A DNA stretch of 64,000 nucleotides from Zoroaster sp. YZ-2022 (taxonomy: Eukaryota; Echinodermata; Asteroidea; Forcipulatida; Zoroasteridae). The DNA is taken from NCBI GenBank assembly GCA_029582265.1, contig CM055835.1, positions 7,741,500-7,805,499 of the forward strand, in the 5' to 3' direction. Under the pieces are notes generated by a model. It saw only the letters and a program-made list of their open reading frames with translations, did not search any database and had not been told where the DNA came from. The position numbers were made by a program, and so were the translations under genes. Positions 10,639-22,842 of the stretch are shown in pieces; position 1 is the stretch's first letter, and every line of letters begins with the position of its first letter.

Positions 10639-13266
10639 GTGTTCTGCACTCCTTTGGATTCCGACGAGGAAGCCGAGAGGGGGATCCTGATGCATGGGCA
10701 ACTCGAGATCTCCATATTTTCTGCCCAGGCCTGCGCCCTGGAGAGGCCACTCCAGCCCCGCTGCCTAGCCAGCGAGGACACAACACGGGGGACAGCAGTT
10801 ACGGGTGATAAACCTATCTCGATTGGCGAAGAGAACGGGCGCCACGGGATGTCCCTAACGGTGGGAGGAATCATCGTGTTCCACTGGTCGGCTACCGCCC
10901 GCCTCAAGCCGGGCAGCCCCCGGCCAATAAGGTGCCGACCCACGAACGTCCGTCTGCCTCACTGGGTGCGTGGGGCTCAGTGTAAAGCACAACAAGCGGA
11001 CGTCAACATTGCACCAAACAAGCAACAAAAGAATGTCAGAACCATGTGCACAGGGCTCTCAGACAGCCCTGACAACATCGACGACTCGCACAAGACTGCC
11101 ATCATCGACCGCGAGCTCAATCGACTCAATGTTGACATTGCTGCTCTACAAGAGACACGGCTCGCCGACTGCGGCTCCCTGATGGAGCAAAACTACACCT
11201 TCTTCTGGCAAGGCAGAAGCGCAGACGAGACCCGAGAGTATGGTGTGGGCTTTGCTGTGAAGAACACCCTGCTTGCTACAACTGAACCACCGACACGAGG
11301 CTCTGAACGTATCCTTGCCATTCGCATATCCACCAGCAGCGGACCAGCCAACCTGCTGAGCGTCTATGCCCCGACACTCTATTCATCACCGGAATCAAAA
11401 GACAAGTTTTACGATGAACTTGAAATGTCCGTCAGCACCATCCCAAAGAACGAGCACCTGTTTCTCCTGGGGGACTTCAATGCTAGGGTTGGCGCCGACC
11501 ACGAATCCTGGCCAGACTGTCTTGGACACTTTGGTGTGGGGAACATGAATGAGAATGGGCAGAGACTGTTAGAGTTATGCTGCTTCCACCGGCTCTGCAT
11601 CACCAATACCTTTTTCCAGATCAAGCCTCTGCACAGGGTCTCCTGGAGACACTCCAGATCTAAACGGTGGCACCAACTCGACCTCATCATCACGAGACGA
11701 CAGGCACTCAACAACGTCCACTTCACCCGCACATTTCATAGTGCGGATTGTGACACGGATCACTCTCTCGTCCTCAGCAAGGTCAAACTACTACCCAGAC
11801 AGATCCACCACGCTAAGCAAAAGGTCCATCCTTGCATCATTGCCAGCCGCTCCATTGACTCAGACGTCAATCAGCTCTTCCTCACCTCCCTTGACCAAGC
11901 ACTCTCTGCCTCCGGTCAGCAAAGTGCTGCAGACAAGTGGATCTGCATACGTGACACCATCTACAATCAAGCCATCGCAGTATATGGCAGGAAAGTGAGA
12001 AATAATGCAGACTGGTTTGAGGCTAATGCTGCGGAGATGGAGCCAGTCACTGAGGCCAAGCGCACTGCCTTCCTCAAGCACAAGGAAAGCCCTTCAACAA
12101 GGAACCTTGAAGCTTTGACAGAAGCCAGGAGAATAACCCAGCAAACGGCACGACGCTGTGCCAACAACTACTGGCTACAGCTCTCCTCCAGGATACAGGC
12201 CGCCTTCAACACGGGTGACATCAGGGGCATGTACGATGGGATAAAACAAGCCACGGGTCCCTCCATCAAGAAAACGGCGCCACTCAAGTCAAAGTCCGGT
12301 GAAGTCATCATCAACCGCAGTAAGCAGATGGAAAGGTGGGCTGAGCATTACATGGAGCTATACGCTACTGAGAACATAGTGTCAGAGGAGGCTCTAAACG
12401 GCATCGCAAGCCTGCCTGTGATGGAGGAGCTCGACAAGGAACCTACACAGGAGGAGCTCAGCAAAGCCATTGACAGCCTCGCTTGCGGCAAGGCTACAGG
12501 TGCTGACGGGATAACACCTGACATCATTAAACTTGGAAAACCTTCCCTTCTACCACATCTCCACGACCTCCTCTGTCTTTGCTGGAACGAAGGAGTCATC
12601 CCCCAGGACATGCGCGATGCCAAGATTGTCACACTGTACAAGAATAAGGGCGATCGCAGTGACTGTAATAATTACCGCGGAATCTCTCTGCTCAGCGTCG
12701 TGGGGAAGGTCTTCGCCCGCGTTGCCCTTGTCAGACTCCAGCTCCTAGCAGAGCGTGTTTACCCTGAGTCACAGTGCGGTTTCAGGGCAGCGAGGTCCAC
12801 GGTAGATATGATCTTCACCCTCCGGCAGCTCCAGGAGAAATGCCAAGAACAGAGGAGACCACTGTATCTCGCCATCGTTGATCTCACAAAGGCGTTTGAC
12901 TTCGTCAGCAGAGATGGTCTCTTCAAGCTACTTGCGAAGATTGGCTGCCCCCCAAAGCTCCTCAACATTATAACATACTTCCATGTCAACATGCAAGGTT
13001 CAGTCTGCTATGACGGTGAAACCTCACAGAGCTTCCCAATCTGCAGCGGAGTGAAGCAGGGCTGTGTTCTCGCACCGACCCTCTTCGGAATCTTTTTCTC
13101 TCTCCTACTGTCGTTTGCTTTTGGCTCATCTTCTGAAGGCGTTTATTTACGCAAACTCTTCAACCTTGCCCGACTGAGGTCGAAGACCAAAGTGACCAGT
13201 GTGCTCCTGAGGGAGATGCTATTTGCAGACGACGCCGCACTTACATCCCACACCAACACGGAATAA
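10639..13266 (+). CDS. non-LTR retrotransposon ORF: AP-type endonuclease + reverse transcriptase, 3'-truncated
   Basis: An 875-codon open frame. The first ~130 residues are not clearly conserved, so the true start may lie elsewhere (an internal ATG at 11044 begins the endonuclease-like part). Residues about 136-380 form an exonuclease-endonuclease-phosphatase domain: QETRL (catalytic Glu), YAPT, LLGDFNARVG (Asp/Asn) and DCDTDHSLV (Asp/His). Residues about 600-875 are reverse transcriptase: GKATGADGITPDIIK, NNYRGISLL, CGFRAARST, the first catalytic Asp in AIVDLTKAFDF, the SGVKQGCVLAPTLFG loop, and FADD in place of YADD. About ten codons after FADD the element ends, and the stop TAA is made by the satellite's own TAAC. 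RT thumb and C-terminal finger are missing, so it cannot act alone. The role in life would be target-primed retrotransposition. The clade (RTE-like or a relative) is not settled by eye. Confidence 0.9.
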   Translation: MFCTPLDSDEEAERGILMHGQLEISIFSAQACALERPLQPRCLASEDTTRGTAVTGDKPISIGEENGRHGMSLTVGGIIVFHWSATARLKPGSPRPIRCRPTNVRLPHWVRGAQCKAQQADVNIAPNKQQKNVRTMCTGLSDSPDNIDDSHKTAIIDRELNRLNVDIAALQETRLADCGSLMEQNYTFFWQGRSADETREYGVGFAVKNTLLATTEPPTRGSERILAIRISTSSGPANLLSVYAPTLYSSPESKDKFYDELEMSVSTIPKNEHLFLLGDFNARVGADHESWPDCLGHFGVGNMNENGQRLLELCCFHRLCITNTFFQIKPLHRVSWRHSRSKRWHQLDLIITRRQALNNVHFTRTFHSADCDTDHSLVLSKVKLLPRQIHHAKQKVHPCIIASRSIDSDVNQLFLTSLDQALSASGQQSAADKWICIRDTIYNQAIAVYGRKVRNNADWFEANAAEMEPVTEAKRTAFLKHKESPSTRNLEALTEARRITQQTARRCANNYWLQLSSRIQAAFNTGDIRGMYDGIKQATGPSIKKTAPLKSKSGEVIINRSKQMERWAEHYMELYATENIVSEEALNGIASLPVMEELDKEPTQEELSKAIDSLACGKATGADGITPDIIKLGKPSLLPHLHDLLCLCWNEGVIPQDMRDAKIVTLYKNKGDRSDCNNYRGISLLSVVGKVFARVALVRLQLLAERVYPESQCGFRAARSTVDMIFTLRQLQEKCQEQRRPLYLAIVDLTKAFDFVSRDGLFKLLAKIGCPPKLLNIITYFHVNMQGSVCYDGETSQSFPICSGVKQGCVLAPTLFGIFFSLLLSFAFGSSSEGVYLRKLFNLARLRSKTKVTSVLLREMLFADDAALTSHTNTE

Positions 13267-15826
13267 CTTATGATCAGTGATCATCAGAGTTACTTATGAT
13301 CAATGATCATCACAGTAACTTATGATCAATAATCTTCAGAATAGCTTATGATCAATAATCATCAGAGTAACCTATGATCGTCAGAGTAACTTATGATCAT
13401 CAGAGTAACTTATGATCAATAATCTTCAGAATAACTTATGATCAATAATCTTCAGAATAACTTATTATCAATAATCGTCAGAGTAACCTATGATCATCAG
13501 AGTAACTTATGATCATCAGAGTAACTTATGATCAATAATCTTCAGAGTAACTTATGATCAATAATCATCAGAGCAACCTATGATCACCAGAGTAACTTGT
13601 GATCATCAGAGTAACCTATGATCATCAGAGTAACCTATGATCACCAGAGTAAATTGTGATCATCAGAGTAACCTGTGATCATCAGAGTAACCTGTGATCA
13701 TCAGAGTAACCTGTGATCATCAGAGTAACCTATGATCATCAGAGTAACCTATGATCATCAGAGTAACTTATGATCATCAGAGTAACTTATGATCATCAGA
13801 GTAACTTATGATCATCAGAGTAACTTATGATCATCAGAGTAACCTATGATCATCAGAGTAACCTATGATCATCAGATTAACCTGTGATCATCAGAGTAAC
13901 CTGTGATCATCAGAGTAACCTGTGATCATCAGAGTAACCTGTGATCATCAGAGTAACCTATGATCATCAGAGTAACTTATGATCATCAGAGTAACTTATG
14001 ATCATCAGAGTAACTTATGATCAATAATCTTCAGAATAACTTATGATTAATAATCATCAGAGTAACCTATGATCATCAGAGTAACTTATGATCAGTGATC
14101 ATCAGAGTTACTCATGATCAATTATCATCGCAGTAACTTAGGCCCCTATGACCAATGGTCATCACATCAGTAACTTATGTGACCAATAATCATCAGAGTA
14201 ACTTATTATCAATGATCATCACAGTAACTTAGGCCCCTATGACCAATGATCATCACAGTAACTTAGGCCCCTATGACCAATGATCATCAGAGTAACTTAT
14301 GATCAATAATCTTCAGAATAACTTATGATCAATAATCATCAGAGTAACTTATGATCATCAGAGTAACCTATGATCACCAGAGTAACTTGTGACCAATGAT
14401 CACATCAGAGTAACTTATATGACCAATAATCATCAGAGTAACTTATTATCAATGATCATCACAGTAACTTAGGCCCTATGACCAATGATCATCCAGAGTA
14501 ACTTATGATCAAGTAATCTTATGATCATCAGAGTAACCTATGATCACCAGAGTAACCTATGATCATCAGAGTAACCTATGATCATCAGAGTAACCTATGA
14601 TCATCAGAGTAACGTAACCTATGATCATCAGAGTAACTTATGATCAATAATCATCAGAGTAACTTATGATCAATGATTATCAGAGTAACCTATGATCAAT
14701 GATCATCAGGGTTACTTATGATCAATAATCATCAGAGTAACCTATGATCATCACAGTATCTTATGATCATCAGAGTAACGTATGGTCATCAGAGTAACTT
14801 ATGATCATCAGAGTAACTTATGATCATCAGAGTAACCTATGATCATCAGAGTAACCTATGATCATCAGAGTAACCTATGATCATCAGAGTAACCTATGAT
14901 CATCACAGTATCTTATGATCATCAGAGTAACGTATGGTCATCAGAGTAACGTATGGTCATCAGAGTAACTTATGATCATCAGAGTAACTTATGATCATCA
15001 GAGTAACTTATGATCATCAGAGTAACTTATGATCATCAGAGTAACTTATGATCAATAATCTTCAGAGTAACTTATGATCAACAATCATCAGAGCAACCTA
15101 TGATCACCAGAGTAACCTGTGATCACCAGAGTAACCTATGATCATCAGAGTAACCTATGATCAATGATCATCAGGTAACTTATGATCAATGATCATCAGA
15201 GTAACCTGATCAGATCATCAGAGTACATGATCTGTGAATCATCAGAGTAACCTGTGATCATCAGAGTAACTTATGATCATCAGAGTAACTTATGATCATC
15301 AGAGTAACTGATGATCATCAGAGTAACTTATGATCATCAGAGTAACTTATTATCAATAATCTTCAGAATAACATATGATCAATAATCATCAGAGTAACCT
15401 ATGATCATCATAGTAACTTATGATCAGTGATCATCAGAGTTACTTATGATCAGTGATCATCACAGTAACTTAGGCCCCTATGACCAATGATCATCACATC
15501 AGTAACTTATATGACCAATAATCATCAGAGTAACTTATGATCAATGATCATCACAGTAACTTAGGCCCCTATGACCAATGATCATCAGAGTAACTTATGA
15601 TCAATAATCTTTAGAATAACATATGATCAATAATCATCAGAGTAACCTATGATCATCACAGTAACTTATGATCAATAATCTTTTGAATAACTTATGATCA
15701 ATAATCGTCAGAGTAACCTATGATCATCAGAGTAGCTTATGATCAATGATCATCAGAGTAACTTATGATCAGTGATCATCAGAGTTACTCATGATAAATG
15801 ATCATCGCAGTAACTTAGGCCCCTAT
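13264..15826 (+). repeat. satellite array, segment 4
   Basis: Dense array of 19-bp units with interspersed 26-bp units. It contains variant blocks such as AATCTTCAGAATAACTTATG and the AACTTAGGCCCCTATGACCA block, which mark a longer-period higher-order arrangement. Confidence 0.97.
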
Positions 15827-15940
15827 TCTTCTTCTTTCGTATGATGATGAGCAGCTTAGAGTGCTAGTAGCTGCATACATCGGTTTGATGACATTAGTTG
15901 AAACAGGGTGGACCACGTGAAGGTTGTCATCTCCCACCCC
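15827..15940. mobile_element. 114-bp insertion with 10-bp target duplication
   Basis: A non-satellite segment bounded on both sides by AGGCCCCTAT (15817-15826 and 15941-15950), which is part of a satellite variant. The flanking repeat reads continuously if one copy and the insert are removed. It carries CCACGTG near the right end and no open frame of note. A 10-bp duplication would fit an insertion by target-primed retrotransposition or by an integrase. However, the same decamer is itself a repeated satellite motif, so unequal exchange is an alternative. Confidence 0.65.
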
Positions 15941-16510
15941 AGGCCCCTATGACCAATGGTCATCACATCAGTAACTTATATGACCAATAATCATCAGAGT
16001 AACTTATTATCAATGATCATCACAGTAACTTAGGCCCCTATGACCAATGATCATCAGAGTAACTTATGATCAATAATCTTCAGAATAACGTATGATCAAT
16101 AATCATCAGAGTAACCTATGATCATCAGAGTATCTTATGATCATCAAAGTAACCTATGATCATCAGAGTAACCAATGATCATCAGAGTAACTTATGATCA
16201 TCAGAGTAACTTATGATCATCAGAGTAACTTATGATCAATAATCTTCAGAATAACTCATGATCAATAATCATCAGAGTAACCTATGATCACCAGAGTAAC
16301 TTGTGATCATCAGAGTAACCTATGATCATCAGAGTAACCTATGATCATCAGAGTAACCTATGATCACCAGAGTAACTTGTGATCATCAGAGTAACCTATG
16401 ATCATCAGAGTAACTTATGATCATCAGAGTAACCTATGATCATCAGAGTAACCTATGAATATGATCATCAGAGTAACTTATGATCAATAATCATCAGAGT
16501 AACTTATGAT
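15941..16510 (+). repeat. satellite array, segment 5
   Basis: Continuation of the 19/26-bp array up to the (AAT)n tail of an inserted SINE. Confidence 0.96.
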
Positions 16511-16688
16511 AATAATAATAATAATAATGTGTGGACTTATATAGCGCACGTATCCACCAACTAAGTGGTGCTCAAGGCGCATTCTTTTTTACGTGCATTA
16601 CACAACACACGGGACCTATGGCTTTACGTCCCATCCGAAGGACGAAGCAATTATGGTTAAGTACCTTGCTCAAGGACACAAGTGTCAC
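16511..16688 (-). mobile_element. SINE inserted in the satellite, head-truncated
   Basis: Minus-strand SINE: (AAT)n, then the conserved 'tatagcgcacgtatccacca' tail, then a body carrying 'acacgggacctatggcttta' and 'ccttgctcaaggacacaagt', ending at 'gtgtcac'. This body differs from that of the copies at 2805 and 36009 but matches the outer half of the copy at 63250, so two subfamilies exist. The tRNA-like head is absent. The right junction shares 'cacc' with the satellite variant 'gatcaccagagtaac', so it may have joined by microhomology. Confidence 0.8.
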
Positions 16689-19600
16689 CAGAGTAACCTA
16701 TGATCAATGATCATCAGAGTAACTTATGATCAATAATCATCAGAGTAACTTATGATCAATGGTTATCAGAGTAACCTATGATCAATGATCATCAGAGTAA
16801 CCTATGATCAATGATCATCAGAGTAACTTATGATCAATGATCATCAGAGTTACTTATGATCAATGATCATCAGGGTTACTTATGATCAATAATCATCAGA
16901 GTAACCTATGATCATCAGAGTATCTTATGATCATCAGAGTAACATATGGTCATCAGAGTAACTTATGATCATCAGAGTAACTTATGATCATCAGAGTAAC
17001 TTATGATCAATAATCTTCAGAATAACTTATTATCAATAATCGTCAGAGTAACCTATGATCATCAGAGTAACTTATGATCATCAGAGTAACTTATGATCAT
17101 CAGAGTAACTTATGATCAATAATCTTCAGAGTAACTTATGATCAATAATCATCAGAGCAACCTATGATCACCAGAGTAACCTGTGATCATCAGAGTAACC
17201 TATGATCATCAGAGTAACCTGTGATCACCAGAGTAACTTGTGATCATCAGAGTAACCTGTGATCATCAGAGTAACTTATGATCATCAGAGTAACCTATGA
17301 TCATCAGAGTAACTGATGATCATCAGAGTAACTTATGATCATCAGAGTAACTTATTATCAATGATCATCACAGTAACTTAGGCCCCTATGACCAATGGTC
17401 ATCACATCAGTAACTTATATGACCAATAATCATCAGAGTAACTTATTATCAATGATCATCAGAGTTACTTATGATCAATGATCATCACAGTAACTTAGGC
17501 CCCTATGACCAATGATCATCAGAGTAACTTAGGATCAATAATCTTCAGAATAACTTATGATCAATAATCATCAGAGTAACCTATGATCATCAGAGTAACT
17601 TATGATCATCAGAGTATCTTATGATCATCAGAGTAACTTATGATCATCAGAGTAACTTATGATCATCAGAGTAACTTATATGATCATCAGAGTAACTTAT
17701 GATCAATAATCTTCAGAATAACTTATGATCAATAATCATCAGAGTAACCTATGATCACCAGAGTAACTTGTGATCATCAGAGTAACCTATGATCATCAGA
17801 GTAACCTATGATCATCAGAGTAACCTATGATCATCAGAGTAACCTATGATCATCAGAGTAACCTATGATCATCAGAGTAACCTATGATCATCAGAGTAAC
17901 CTATGATCATCAGAGTAACTTATGATCAATAATCATCAGAGTAACTTATGATCAATGATTATCAGAGTAACCTATGATCAATGATCATCAGAGTAACCTA
18001 TGATCAATGATCATCAGAGTTACTTATGATCAATAATCATCAGAGTAACCTATGATCAATGATCATCAGGGTTACTTATGATCAATAATCATCAGAGTAA
18101 CCTATGATCATCAGAGTATCTTATGATCATCAGAGTAACATATGGTCATCAGAGTAACTTATGATCATCAGAGTAACTTATGATCATCAGAGTAACTTAT
18201 GATCAATAATCTTCAGAATAACTTATTATCAATAATCATCAGAGTAACTTATGATCATCAGAGTAACTTATGATCATCAGAGTAACTTATGATCATCAGA
18301 GTAACTTATGATCAATAATCTTCAGAGTAACTTTATGATCAATAATCATCAGAGCAACCTATGATCACCAGAGTAACCTGTGATCATCAGAGTAACCTAT
18401 GATCATCAGAGTAACCTATGATCATCAGAGTAACCTATGATCACCAGAGTAACTTGTGATCATCAGAGTAACCTGTGATCATCAGAGTAACCTATGATCA
18501 TCAGAGTAACTTATGATCATCAGAGTAACTTATGATCATCAGAGTAACCTATGATCATCAGAGTAACCTATGATCATCAGAGTAACTTATGATCATCAGA
18601 GTAACTTATGATCATCAGAGTAACTTATGATCATCAGAGTAACTTATGATCATCAGAGTAACTTATTATCAATAATCTTCAGAATAACTTATGATGAATA
18701 ATCATCAGAGTAACCTATGGTCATCAGAGTAACTTATGATCAGTGATCATCAGAGTTACTTATGATCAGTGATCATCACAGTAACTTAGGCCCCTATGAC
18801 CAATGATCATCACATCAGTAACTTATATGACCAATAATCATCAGAGTAACTTATGATCAATGATCATCAGAGTTACTTATGATCAATGATCATCACAGTA
18901 ACTTAGGCCCCTATGACCAATGATCATCAGAGTAACTTATGATCAATAATCTTTAGAATAACATATGATCAATAATCATCAGAGTAACCTATGATCATCA
19001 GAGTATCTTATGATCATCAGAGTAACCTATGATCATCAGAGTAACTTATGATCATCAGAGTAACTTATGATCATCAGAGTAACTTATGATCAATAATCTT
19101 TTGAATAACTTATGATCAATAATCGTCAGAGTAACCTATGATCATCAGAGTAGCTTATGATCAATGATCATCAGAGTAACTTATGATCAGTGATCATCAG
19201 AGTTACTCATGATCAATGATCATCGCAGTAACTTAGGCCCCTATGACCAATGGTCATCACATCAGTAACTTATATGACCAATAATCATCAGAGTAACTTA
19301 TTATCAATGATCATCAGAGTTACTTATGATCAATGATCATCACAGTAACTTAGGCCCCTATGACCAATGATCATCAGAGTAACTTATGATCAATAATCTT
19401 CAGAATAACTTATGATCAATAATCATCAGAGTAACCTATGATCACCAGAGTAACTTATGATCATCAGAGTAACTTATGATCATCAGAGTAACTTATGATC
19501 ATCAGAGTAACTTATGATCAATAATCTTCAGAATAACTTATGATCAATAATCATCAGAGTAACCTATGATCACCAGAGTAACTTGTGATCATCAGAGTAA

Positions 19601-21140
19601 CCTATGATCATCAGAGTAACCTATGATCACCAGAGTAACTTGTGATCATCAGAGTAACCTATGATCATCAGAGTAACCTATGATCATCAGAGTAAGTTAT
19701 GATCATCAGAGTAACCTATGATCATCAGAGTAACCTATGATCATCAGAGTAACCTATGATCATCAGAGTAACTTATGATCAATAATCATCAGAGTAACTT
19801 ATGATCAATGATCATCAGAGTAACCTATGATCAATGATCATCAGAGTAACTTATGATCAATGATCATCAGAGTTACTTATGATCAATGATCATCAGGGTT
19901 ACTTATGATCAATAATCATCAGAGTAACGTATGATCAATAATCATCAGAGTAACCTATGATCATCAGAGTATCTTATGATCATCAGAGTAACCTATGATC
20001 ATCAGAGTAACTTATGATCATCAGAGTAACTTATGATCATCAGAGTAACTTATGATCATCAGAGTAACTTATGATCAATAATCTTCAGAATAACTTATGA
20101 TCAATAATCATCAGAGTAACTTATGATCAATGATCATCAGAGTTACTTATGATCAAGGATCATCAGAGTTACTTATTGATCATCACAGCAACTTAGGCCC
20201 CTATGACCAATGATCATCATAGTAACTTATGATCAATAATCATCAGAGTAACCTATGATCATCAGAGTATCTTATGATCATCAGAGTAACCTATGGTCAT
20301 CAGAGTAACTTATGATCATAAGAGTAACCTATGATCATCAGAGTAACTTATGATCAATAATCTTCAGAATAACTTATGATCAATAATCATCAGAGTAACT
20401 TATGATCAATGATCATCTAAGTTACTTATGATCAATGATCATCAGAGTTACTTATGATCAATGATCATCACAGTAACTTAGGCCCCTATGACCAATGATC
20501 ATCAGAGTAACTTATGATCAATAATCTTCAGAATAACTTATGGTCAATAATCATCAGAGTAACCTATGATCATCAGAGTAACTTATGATCATCAGAGTAA
20601 CTTGTGATCATCAGAGTAACCTATGATCATCAGAGTAACCTATGATCATCAGAGTAACCTATGATCACCAGAGTAACTTGTGATCATCAGAGTAACTTAT
20701 GATCATCAGAGTAACCTATGATCAATAATCTTCAGAATAACTTATGATCAATAATCATCAGAGCAACCTATGATCATCAGAGTAACCTATATTTGTGTTT
20801 ATCAATGATCATCAGAGTTACTTATGATCAATGATCATCACAGTAACTTAGGCCCCTATGACCAATGATCATCAGAGTAACTTATGATCAATAATCTTCA
20901 GAATAACTTATGGTCAATAATCATCAGAGTAACCTATGATCATCAGAGTAACTTATGATCATCAGAGTAACTTGTGATCATCAGAGTAACCTATGATCAT
21001 CAGAGTAACCTATGATCATCAGAGTAACCTATGATCACCAGAGTAACTTGTGATCATCAGAGTAACCTATGATCAATAATCTTCAGAATAACTTATGATC
21101 AATAATCATCAGAGCAACCTATGATCATCAGAGTAACCTA
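16689..21140 (+). repeat. satellite array, segment 6
   Basis: The longest uninterrupted run of the array. Marker variants (AGGCCCCTATGACC blocks near 17386, 17500, 18786, 18905, 19235, 19350, 20190, 20480 and 20850; ATAATCTTCAGAATAACTTA blocks) recur in similar order, so the array has a higher-order structure. The array ends at 'cctatatttgtgtttatc' near 21153. Confidence 0.97.
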
Positions 21141-21155
21141 TATTTGTGTTTATCG
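20430..21155 (+). repeat. tandem ~370-bp segmental duplication at the satellite's right edge
   Basis: Two adjacent blocks carry the same ordered series of satellite variants, and both end in the non-satellite phrase 'atttgtgtttatc' (20791 and 21142). The marker GGCCCCTATG is at 20481 and 20851 (period 370), while the ends are 351 bp apart. The second block has therefore lost exactly one 19-bp unit. Because the boundary phrase itself was copied, the duplication took in the array edge. Confidence 0.85.
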
Positions 21156-22575
21156 TTTAAAAAAAAAAATTGTATTCCTTAATTCTCGTCAGAATTTTGA
21201 TAACGAACCGTATCAGAATTCCACGTTAGAATAAATACGAGGTTTGTGTTTGCTGATTGAAATTTCTGAATGCATTTTACAAACCGTAATGAACTGAAAC
21301 TTTCACAGGACAGAAGTTGTTTGTATTTACGTTTTTGTTATCATAATATGAGACACAAAAGACTGGAAGATAACCAATGGTATATACTTTCCCGTTAATG
21401 AAATATTTGAAACATTTTCAGTTTGTTTTGTCTCTTTGTTTTCGTTTGTTGGTTGGTTTTCATGAGGGTTCAGATTTGAAAAAAGGCACTCATCTTGTGG
21501 ATTTTATGTTTCTGTCCAAGAAATGACATCAAAGCAAAATACATGTACTCTTCAATTTGTTAGATTGCATTTGATAATGTGGTGCCAATCAAATAACAAG
21601 CTTGGATTGTCTTGTAATGTGCCAAGCAGCTATCTTTGGTTTCCTTTGTTGCAAGGTATTGGCATTATGACATGCCTGCGCGGACTGTCTGTCTGCATTA
21701 TTATATACCTGGAAATTAATGAAAGGGTCTTGGTAGTATTTAATTTGGCTCAATTGTTATATTAACTTCCTGTGTTTGCCACTGCAATAACTGCGTTGAG
21801 TAATAAAGCACATTTTAATGAAATAAATAAATATACGGAAATAGTAACGCAGTTTGGTAGTCAAGCTCTTCTGTACCAAAAGGTCTTTTTTTGTTTTTAT
21901 TAAATAAAGATACTGCATGTAATTGAAGGGGCAAGTATAACATACTCACGTTTCGCCATGATGTTCATGAGATACAGTCAATAAGAAAGGCTGCAAGAAT
22001 GGCTGGATTGTTTATCTTAAGGTTGTCTTTGTATAGAAGCCTTTTATTTACGTCTGCAAATGCCACGACAAACACGCTTAATCAAAGTATTTTTTTCAGA
22101 AGATGCAATCTGTATAATTGAATTAAGTTCCGTCATGCTCTGGAAACTGAAGTAGAGTGGTGCGTCTCGTGTATTAAGCACGACTTTCCTTTAAAATAAC
22201 AACAGAAACATCCAGGCATGTCGTGTATTATTCTATTCTTACATTACAATGGTTTGATGGTGGGTTCGGTTTTCTGTTTCGTAATCGACTCTGGTATTAT
22301 TTAATTGCATTTTAAAGTTTTAAAGGAAACGACAGTTTAACCTTGATAACAATGACTAACAAAACAATCTTTATTGAATTAAATAATGGAGAAATAATAT
22401 GAGTGAACATGACTCCAGTGTACACATCTAGTAGGCTTATTGCAATGTTTGTGTATATTCAAATGCCCAAAGAAAACAGCAACATAATGTAAAACCATTA
22501 TACACTCATTGTTATATTGGCAATATCATTACTGCTTCTAAAAGTAAAGTGTCCTATACTTTCTTTAAATCAACT
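21156..22575. other. non-coding flank right of the satellite
   Basis: AT-rich sequence. The 80-codon frame at 21523-21765 has no recognisable domain. No RNA gene or repeat recognised. Confidence 0.5.
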
Positions 22576-22579
22576 AACA

Positions 22580-22842
22580 ACCAATCTGTGAAAGCTTCAT
22601 CTTAATAAACTTGTGTCGTTATCGAAAAAACATTGTTCGTATTTGTTCATACGTTTGTCATCTCAAGACTGAAATTCATTTGTGAAATTGTATAGTTAGG
22701 CCTACTAATTGTTTTAAATTGATAACTCCGTAGAGAAATATTTGACGAGATGCTTGATACCATCATCAACTTTACATCACTGTTTTGAGAATGTTTTTTT
22801 TTTTTCGAGATTATCTGTAGTGTATATAATTATAGGGGATTT
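22580..22842 (+). repeat. dispersed repeat family copy (TTGATACCATCATC family)
   Basis: Landmarks in the family order: 'aatctgtgaaagcttcatc', 'gtgtcgttatcgaaaa', 'gcttgataccatcatcaact', then a T-run with 'cgagattatctgtagtgtat'. Same order and spacing as at 2536-2800. Confidence 0.6.

Noticed and set aside
7678..21155. CRISPR-like array of short regular repeats
   Set aside because: There are no unique spacers between units; the sequence is a eukaryotic head-to-tail satellite with unit-length variants.
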